This document shows positions 59,069 through 64,000 of a DNA stretch of 64,000 nt, piece by piece. The translations under genes and the position numbers were made by a program. The stretch is from Streptomyces sp. GKU 895 (GTDB lineage Bacteria > Actinomycetota > Actinomycetes > Streptomycetales > Streptomycetaceae). The first letter of the stretch is position 1, and the number at the start of each line of letters is the position of its first letter. The notes beneath the pieces are model-generated. The model saw only the letters and a program-made list of their open reading frames with translations, was not told the DNA's origin and did no database searches. The stretch spans positions 62,001 to 126,000 of the forward strand of contig MWJO01000007.1 in NCBI GenBank assembly GCA_002027195.1, read 5' to 3'.

Positions 59069-60139
59069 TTGACACCGGAAGCCACACTGGCGCGGTTCCG
59101 CGAGTACATGGTGGGACCGTCGCGGTTCATGACCCTGGTGTCCTGCTTCGAGCTGGGCATCATCGACGCGCTGCGCGAGCGGCCCGGCCTGACCGCCGCG
59201 GAGCTGGGCGAGGTGGCCGGCGCCAAGCCGGACGCCGTGGAACAGCTCCTCCTGCTGCTGGTCAAGGAGGGCTTCGTCGCCCAGGACGAGACCACCGGCG
59301 CCTACCGTCTCGACGGGCTCGCGGGCGTCTCCGAGAAGCTGATCGACCAGGCGCTCGCCGACCTCTACATGATCAAGGCGATCACGCTGCGGCAGCTCTT
59401 CTACCTCACCGAGACCGTCCGCAGCGGCGAGGTCGTCGCCCTCAAGGAGCTCTACGGCTACGAGGGCGACCTCTACGGCGCCCTCGGTGAACTACCCGAA
59501 CTGCGCGAGCCCTGGGCCAAGTTGATGGACACCGTCACCGCGCACGTCGACCCCTGGTTCTTCGAGAACATCGACATACCCGCCGGGTCCAACGTGCTCG
59601 ACCTCGCCGGGAACACCGGCCTCGGCGCCATCGACACCCTCAAGCTGAAGGGCTCGCCCGGACTTCGGGTCACCACCTTCGACCTTCCCGACAAGGAAGA
59701 GGAGTGCCTGGCGAACTTCCGGGCGCACGGTGTGGAGGAGACCTGCTCGTTCGTCGGCGGGGACGTCTTCGAGGGCGTTCCGCAAGGATTCGACGTCGTA
59801 CTGATCAAGCACTTCCTGCCCATGTTCGACAAGAGTGATGTCCTGAGGATTCTCGACGGCGTCAGCAAGTCGCTGGACGTCGGCGCCCAGGTGCATGTGC
59901 TGGTGCCGGTGTTCCCCGAGGACATCAAGGACCCCGAGAACTACACCGTCGACTTCTACTCCAGCTTCTTCGTCGGCTGCACGATGGGCAAGGGCGGGCC
60001 GCAGAAGCTGTCCACCTGGCGGAACTGGCTCGAGGAATCCGGGCTCAAGGTCACCAAGGCGGTCATGGACGACTGGGCCAACCTGCCCCCGCACGCCCTC
60101 ACCGCGGAAGCGGTCCTGTCCGCGACGAAGGTCGCCTGA
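59069..60139 (+). CDS. SAM-dependent methyltransferase B (paralogue pair)
   Basis: 356 residues beginning [20 protein letters not shown], nearly the same as the start of the gene at 56639. SAM motif is [16 protein letters not shown], then [14 protein letters not shown] and [12 protein letters not shown]. It starts with TTG 59069 (GAAAGAGG upstream) and follows metK copy 2 by 62 bp. It likely performs a second methylation in the same pathway; the two paralogues differ in the putative substrate helix after residue 90. Confidence 0.88.
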   Translation: MTPEATLARFREYMVGPSRFMTLVSCFELGIIDALRERPGLTAAELGEVAGAKPDAVEQLLLLLVKEGFVAQDETTGAYRLDGLAGVSEKLIDQALADLYMIKAITLRQLFYLTETVRSGEVVALKELYGYEGDLYGALGELPELREPWAKLMDTVTAHVDPWFFENIDIPAGSNVLDLAGNTGLGAIDTLKLKGSPGLRVTTFDLPDKEEECLANFRAHGVEETCSFVGGDVFEGVPQGFDVVLIKHFLPMFDKSDVLRILDGVSKSLDVGAQVHVLVPVFPEDIKDPENYTVDFYSSFFVGCTMGKGGPQKLSTWRNWLEESGLKVTKAVMDDWANLPPHALTAEAVLSATKVA

Positions 60140-60235
60140 CACACGTCGAGTTGGCGTCGAGCCGACGTCTAGTGCCACGTATGACCATGTTTCTCGCTGT
60201 TCCGGAAGGAACGATGGCTGAAGCCTGGAGGATGA

Positions 60236-61170
60236 ATGTCCGTGTCAGAAAAAGCGGAAGCCGTGTATTCCGCGATCGAGGAAGCGTCCGGTCTGCTGGA
60301 CATCGCCTTCCCCCGGGACAAGGTCCGCTCGGTCCTGGACGCCTTCGGCGAGGGGGTCTCGGAGGAGTCCCTGGTCGTCCTCGCGATGGCCGGCGGTGAG
60401 CGCCACCGCGGGGACATCGACTACAACTTCACGGTGCCGATCGAGGCCGGCGACCCGTACGAGACAGCCGTGCGGGAGGGCTGGATCGAGAAGACCGACC
60501 ACCCCGTCGCCCGCATCATCCCCGAGATCCTCGACAACTGTGCCGTCACGTTCTACGGCATCGAGTGCGGGGTCGTCGGCGGATTCAAGAAGACGTACAT
60601 CTTCTTCCCCCTGGACGACCTCGGCGACCTCTCGGTGCTCGCCTCGCTGCCGTCCATGCCGAAGAGCCTGGCCCAGCACGCCCGCACCTTCACCGAGCTC
60701 GTCTCGAAAAGCGTGTGTCGATCGTGGGGATCGACTACACGAAGAAGACGGTGAACATCTACTTCATGGCCGGCGGCCTCACCGAGGAGACCGTTCTGTC
60801 GGTGCTGCACGACACCGACCTGCCGGAGCCGAGCACGCCGGAGCTGCTGGAGTTCGTCCAGAACTCCTTCTCGATCTACCCCACCTTCCGCTACGACTCC
60901 CCGCAGATCGACCGGATCTGCTTCTCGGTGGTGAGCCCGAACCCGGAGTCGTACCCGACGACGCTCTTCCCGGAGATCTCGGACTTCGCGAAGAAGGCCC
61001 CGTACGAGTACGACGGCGCACGCGTCCTCGTCTACGGCGAGACGATCTCCCGCGAGGAGGAGTACCACAAGCTCGCGGTGTACTTCCGCCGGCCGGCCTC
61101 CTTCTGGAACAACCTCCCGCTGGCCGCCACCTTCGAGAAGCTCGTGGCCGCCTGGCGCGCCGAGCAGTGA
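60236..61170 (+). CDS. ABBA-fold aromatic prenyltransferase 2, frame broken near 60713
   Basis: About 311 residues if one missing base in GTCTCGAAAAG is restored. Frame 1 has AMAGGERHRGDIDYNFTVP and GIECGVVGGFKKTYIFFP. Frame 2 has RVSIVGIDYTKKTVNIYFMAGG and FRYDSPQIDRICFSVV, then SREEEYHKLAVYFRR. It is a second member of the NphB family, clearly different from prenyltransferase 1. GGAGG precedes ATG 60236. It may add a second prenyl group, act at another position, or be redundant. Confidence 0.86.
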
Positions 61171-61202
61171 CAGCGCGGCCCCTACACACAGCACAGCCGA
61201 TT

Positions 61203-61260
61203 CAGGCAGCACCGGCAGCACAGGCAGTACAGGCAGCGCAGGCAGCACAGACAGCAGTGG
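61203..61260. repeat. Short 9-bp imperfect tandem repeats (CAGGCAGCA type)
   Basis: Six to seven imperfect copies of CAGGCAGCA lie between prenyltransferase 2 and the first TetR-C-domain gene. They would encode Gln-Ala-Ala repeats if translation of the next gene began at the GTG at 61167. Confidence 0.75.
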
Positions 61261-61274
61261 CATCAGGAGGAGCA

Positions 61275-61751
61275 GTGACCGAAACCGTTGGGATCGAGGA
61301 GCGCAGCGCCGCCGTCGACACGCTGGGCGGTGTGATCGGCGAGGCCGGCGCCGCCGCCCTCGACGGACCGCGCGAGCAACTGACCGAGAGCGCCCTGCGC
61401 GCGGCCTTCGCGCTGTGGGAGGACCCGGAGGTACGGCCGAAGCTCCTCGGCATCCTCCAGGCAGCGGTCAACAGCGAGGAGGGCGCGGAGCAGATGCGCC
61501 GGTTCATCGCCGAGCAGCTCTTCGCGCAGGCCGGGAAGTCCATCGGCGCCACCGACCTGGACATCTACCAGATGGCCGAGTTCCTGGGGGTGCCGCCGGT
61601 CAACTTCGGCGCGGCGGCCGGGCAGGTGTGGGGCGCCGTCCTGATGCGCTACGTCGTCAAGCTCGAGCCGATCGCCTCCATACCGGTCGACGACCTGATC
61701 AAGCTGATCAACCCCACGCTCCACCGCTACCTCGGCGTACCGCAGCAGTGA
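61275..61751 (+). CDS. Stand-alone TetR C-terminal-domain-like protein 1 (no HTH)
   Basis: 158 residues, all helical. The body REQLTESALRAAFALWEDPE, VRPKLLGILQAAVNSEEGAE and VLMRYVVKLEPIASIPVDDL up to PTLHRYLG looks like the ligand-binding C-terminal half of TetR-type regulators, but there is no DNA-binding domain before it and none in the gap. GTG 61275 has AGGAGG 5 bp upstream. An alternative start at 61167 overlapping the prenyltransferase stop would add a Gln/Ala-rich tail. It has a paralogue at 61790. A binding, chaperone or enzymatic role on a hydrophobic intermediate is possible; DNA binding is not. Confidence 0.75.
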   Translation: MTETVGIEERSAAVDTLGGVIGEAGAAALDGPREQLTESALRAAFALWEDPEVRPKLLGILQAAVNSEEGAEQMRRFIAEQLFAQAGKSIGATDLDIYQMAEFLGVPPVNFGAAAGQVWGAVLMRYVVKLEPIASIPVDDLIKLINPTLHRYLGVPQQ

Positions 61752-61780
61752 CTTGAGGCGTACCGCAACAGCGACTTGAG
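61735..61780. repeat. 23-bp tandem duplication between the paralogues
   Basis: GCGTACCGCAGCAGTGACTT+GAG at 61735-61757 is repeated with two changes at 61758-61780. The duplication carries the stop codon context of the first paralogue, and may be a trace of the event that produced or adjusted the spacing of the pair. Confidence 0.7.
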
Positions 61781-61789
61781 GAGGGAAAC

Positions 61790-62254
61790 ATGTCCGAAGC
61801 CATCCAGGCTCAGGAGCGCGGCGCCGCCTGGGACACCCTCGGCGGGGCCCTCGGCGAGGCGGGCGCGGCCGCGCTCGCGGGGTCGCGCGAACACCTGGCC
61901 GAGGGCCTGCTCCGCGGGGCCTTCGCGCTGTGGGAGGACCCGCAGGTACGGCCGAAGCTCCTCGGCATCCTGCACGCCGCGGTCAACAGCGAGGAGGGCG
62001 CGGAGCAGATGCGCCGCTTCCTCGCCGACCAGCTCTTCGCCCAGGCCGGGAAGTCGATCGGCGTCGAGGGCATGGACATCTACCAGGCGGCCGAGACCTT
62101 CGGGGTGCCGGCCGTCAACATCAACGCGGCGGCCGGGCAGGTGTGGGGCGCCGTCCTGCTGCGGTACGTCGTGAAGCTGGAGCCGATCGCCTCGGTGTCG
62201 GCCGAGGAACTCATCCAGCTGCTCAAGCCCACCATCCAGCGCTACCTGGGCTGA
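61790..62254 (+). CDS. Stand-alone TetR C-terminal-domain-like protein 2 (no HTH)
   Basis: 154 residues. A close tandem paralogue of the protein encoded at 61275, sharing AALAGSREHLAEGLLRGAFA, LWEDPQVRPKLLGILHAAVN, QMRRFLADQLFAQAGKSIG and VLLRYVVKLEPIAS. The insertion that differs most lies around residues 92-105 (GMDIYQAAETFGVPAVNINA), where TetR proteins line the ligand pocket. ATG 61790 follows GAGGAGGG. Together they would form a homo- or heterodimer like TetR C-domains. Function unknown. Confidence 0.75.
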   Translation: MSEAIQAQERGAAWDTLGGALGEAGAAALAGSREHLAEGLLRGAFALWEDPQVRPKLLGILHAAVNSEEGAEQMRRFLADQLFAQAGKSIGVEGMDIYQAAETFGVPAVNINAAAGQVWGAVLLRYVVKLEPIASVSAEELIQLLKPTIQRYLG

Positions 62255-62279
62255 CCGAGCGGCGCCGCCCGCGCTGACC

Positions 62280-62302
62280 GTGGGCCGGCCGGCCCGGCCC
62301 AC
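62280..62302 (+). terminator. G/C-rich hairpin
   Basis: GTGGGCCGG and CCGGCCCAC form a 9-bp stem 26 bp after the second TetR-C-like gene. The remaining 190 bp up to the next gene are proline-codon-like CCCC-rich and have no gene. Confidence 0.45.
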
Positions 62303-62490
62303 GCCGGTGGCGCCCCGGTGAACCGGGTGCCCGCGCCGCCCCCCCGGCACGTGGGGCGGCTGCTCGTCGCTCCCCGCACCCCGTCGCCCCCGTTCCCGCA
62401 CCCCGTCCACCCCTGCCGCCCCGCCCCGCCCCGCCACTCCGACCGAGCCCGCCTCGCGCCGAAGCACACCACCGCACAAGGAGATGTGTC

Positions 62491-63564
62491 GTGACCACTG
62501 AAGTGATCCCCCAGAACGTCCGGGGCGAGGAATCGGCTGCCGCCGCGCGGCGCACCGTCGAGGAGCTGCTTCAGCGGGTGCAGGACCGGCTGAGCGGCTT
62601 CCTCGCCGCCGAACGCGCCCGCTACGCCGAGGTGGACGAGCGGGCGGTCGTTGCCATCGACGCGCTGTCCGACCTGGTCGAGGCCGGGGGCAAGCTGGTC
62701 CGCCCGGCCTTCTGCCTGGCCGGCTACCTCGCCGCGGGCGGCGACCCCGAGGCCCCCGGCATCATCGACGCCGCAGCGGCCCTGGAGATGCTGCACATCT
62801 CCGCCCTCGTCCACGACGACGTCCTGGACGACTCCCGTACCCGGCGCGGCAAGCCCGCCGTCCACGTCCTGCACTCCTCACTGCACCGCAGCCGCGGCTG
62901 GCAGGGCGAGGCCCGCCGGTTCGGCGAGGGCGTCGCCCTCCTGGTCGGCGACCTGGCGCTGGTCTACTCCGACGAGCTGATGTCGCACGCCCCGGCGACA
63001 GCCGGCCCGGAATGGCACCGGCTGCGCTCCGAGGTGATGATCGGCCAGTACATGGACGTCGCCGCGGCCGCCGAGTTCTCCGTCGACCCCGCGCTCTCCC
63101 GGCTGATCGCCCTGATCAAGTCCGGCCGGTACACCATCCACCGCCCCCTGGTCGTCGGCGCGAGCGCGGCGGGCCGCGCCGATCTGGCCCCGGCTCTGGC
63201 GGAGTACGGCGAGGCCGTCGGTGAGGCGTTCCAGCTCCGCGACGACCTGCTCGACGCGTTCGGCGACGCCGCGCAGACCGGCAAGACCGCGGGCCTCGAC
63301 TTCAGCCAGCACAAGATGACCCTCCTGCTGGGCTGGGCGATGCAGCGCGACGCCCACATCCACGGCCTCATCACCGAGCCCGGACACACCCCCGACGAGG
63401 TGCGCGCCCGCCTGCTGGACACCGGCGTCCCCGAGGAGGTCGAGCGGCACATCGCCGCCCTCGTCGACCAGGGCTGCGCGGCCATCGCCGACGCCCCCGT
63501 AGGACCGCAGTGGCGCAGCGAGCTGACGAACATGGCCCTGCGCGTGGCCTACCGGAACAAGTGA
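62491..63564 (+). CDS. trans-polyprenyl diphosphate synthase (GPP/FPP synthase type)
   Basis: 357 residues. The first aspartate-rich motif is DDVLDDSRTRRGKP (near residue 109), with the preceding ALVHDDVL; the second is FQLRDDLLDAFGD (near 248), followed by GKTAGLDFSQHKMT. Residues before the first motif (AAALEMLHISALVH) suggest a short chain product, C10 to C15, but chain length cannot be fixed from sequence. It would draw on the mevalonate operon's IPP/DMAPP to make the donor for the prenyltransferases. AAGGAG precedes GTG 62491. Confidence 0.92.
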   Translation: MTTEVIPQNVRGEESAAAARRTVEELLQRVQDRLSGFLAAERARYAEVDERAVVAIDALSDLVEAGGKLVRPAFCLAGYLAAGGDPEAPGIIDAAAALEMLHISALVHDDVLDDSRTRRGKPAVHVLHSSLHRSRGWQGEARRFGEGVALLVGDLALVYSDELMSHAPATAGPEWHRLRSEVMIGQYMDVAAAAEFSVDPALSRLIALIKSGRYTIHRPLVVGASAAGRADLAPALAEYGEAVGEAFQLRDDLLDAFGDAAQTGKTAGLDFSQHKMTLLLGWAMQRDAHIHGLITEPGHTPDEVRARLLDTGVPEEVERHIAALVDQGCAAIADAPVGPQWRSELTNMALRVAYRNK

Positions 63565-63593
63565 TCCGCACGAGCACGACACTGGGAGGAACA

Positions 63594-64000
63594 ATGCCGG
63601 GAACCACGCGGCTGGCGGAGCTCTTCGCGGGCGTCGAGGAATCGGCGGGGCTCATCGGCGTCGCCTGCTCGCGCGACAAGGTCTGGCCCCTTCTGGAGGC
63701 GTACGAGGACGCGCTGCCCGAGGCCATCATCGCCTTCCGGGTGGCGACCAACGCCCACCACGAAGGGGAGTTCGACTGCCGCTTCACCCTGCCCCGCAGC
63801 ATCGACCCCTACCTCAGGGCCCGCGCCCACGGCTTCCTCACCGAGACCGGCCGCCCCATGGAGTCGCTGCTGTCCGACATCCAGCGGACCTGCCCCATCG
63901 ACAGCTACGGCATCGACTTCGGGATCGTCGGCGGGTTCCGCAAGCTCTGGGTGTACTTCCCCGGCGGCGTGAGCCAGAGCCTCGCCGTCCTCCGCGACCT
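63594..64000 (+). CDS. ABBA-fold aromatic prenyltransferase 3, cut by the window end
   Basis: The first about 136 residues are visible, with the family landmarks AFRVATNAHHEGEFDCRFTLP and GIDFGIVGGFRKLWVYFPGG. A third NphB-type enzyme after the two upstream; compared with prenyltransferase 1 it has Arg instead of Lys in the VGGF(R/K)K position. GGGAGGA precedes ATG 63594. It continues beyond the right edge. Confidence 0.85.
   Translation, partial: MPGTTRLAELFAGVEESAGLIGVACSRDKVWPLLEAYEDALPEAIIAFRVATNAHHEGEFDCRFTLPRSIDPYLRARAHGFLTETGRPMESLLSDIQRTCPIDSYGIDFGIVGGFRKLWVYFPGGVSQSLAVLRD

Overview
This is high-GC actinomycete DNA, almost certainly Streptomyces. Nearly all coding frames have G/C in the third position, starts are often GTG or TTG behind GGAGG-type ribosome binding sites, and the regulators (gamma-butyrolactone receptors, an AfsA homologue, SARPs) are typical of that genus. 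The window covers most of a secondary-metabolite cluster for a polyketide-isoprenoid hybrid (meroterpenoid) built on 1,3,6,8-tetrahydroxynaphthalene (THN), of the furaquinocin / furanonaphthoquinone / naphterpin kind. It is open at both ends: an MFS exporter is cut at the left and an aromatic prenyltransferase at the right.

Layout. (1) 1-5.9 kb: exporter, FAD monooxygenase, and a butyrolactone-type signalling island (receptor, NmrA-like reductase, AfsA homologue) with ARE-like operators. (2) 6.2-17.5 kb: acyl-CoA carboxylase epsilon and carboxyltransferase subunits, a second receptor-like TetR protein, two small SARPs, a thioesterase lacking its serine nucleophile, an aromatase/cyclase-like protein without any ketosynthase, and a condensation-domain protein without adenylation or carrier domains. 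(3) 17.8-25.8 kb: an activated-methyl-cycle operon (metK, adenosine kinase, metH, metF, ahcY). (4) 26.6-35.7 kb, minus strand: a complete mevalonate pathway (NphT7-type acetoacetyl-CoA synthase, HMG-CoA synthase and reductase, type 2 IPP isomerase, three GHMP kinases/decarboxylase), headed by a small HTH protein and a zinc-ribbon protein. (5) 36.0-41.5 kb: an FAD enzyme and a fumarase/aspartase-superfamily lyase resembling the CreE/CreD nitrite-forming pair, then another FAD oxidoreductase. (6) 41.8-49.2 kb: a solitary cytochrome b subunit gene (qcrB), a DUF3099 gene, a MITE-like insertion, a regulator/DUF4097/ABC-exporter unit and an MFS exporter. (7) 49.7-64 kb: the THN core. It holds the type III PKS, cupin oxygenase, aminotransferase, three methyltransferases, three ABBA prenyltransferases, a DoxX-like protein, an AMP-ligase homologue, a second metK, two small HTH-less TetR-C-domain proteins and a polyprenyl diphosphate synthase.

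How the genes could work together (inference). The carboxylase would feed malonyl-CoA to the THN synthase. The cupin would make flaviolin and the aminotransferase an amino-flaviolin. The methyltransferases are supported by two metK copies and a full SAM recycling set. The mevalonate operon plus the prenyl synthase supply the prenyl donor. The nitrite-forming pair and the AMP-ligase suggest that the amino group is later diazotised and lost. The qcrB copy is a candidate self-resistance target and the ABC and MFS genes are candidate exporters.

Caution: at least eight genes carry single-base frameshifts in G/C-rich stretches, two of them identical in the two metK copies. Many are probably sequencing errors, so the affected genes are annotated across the break.
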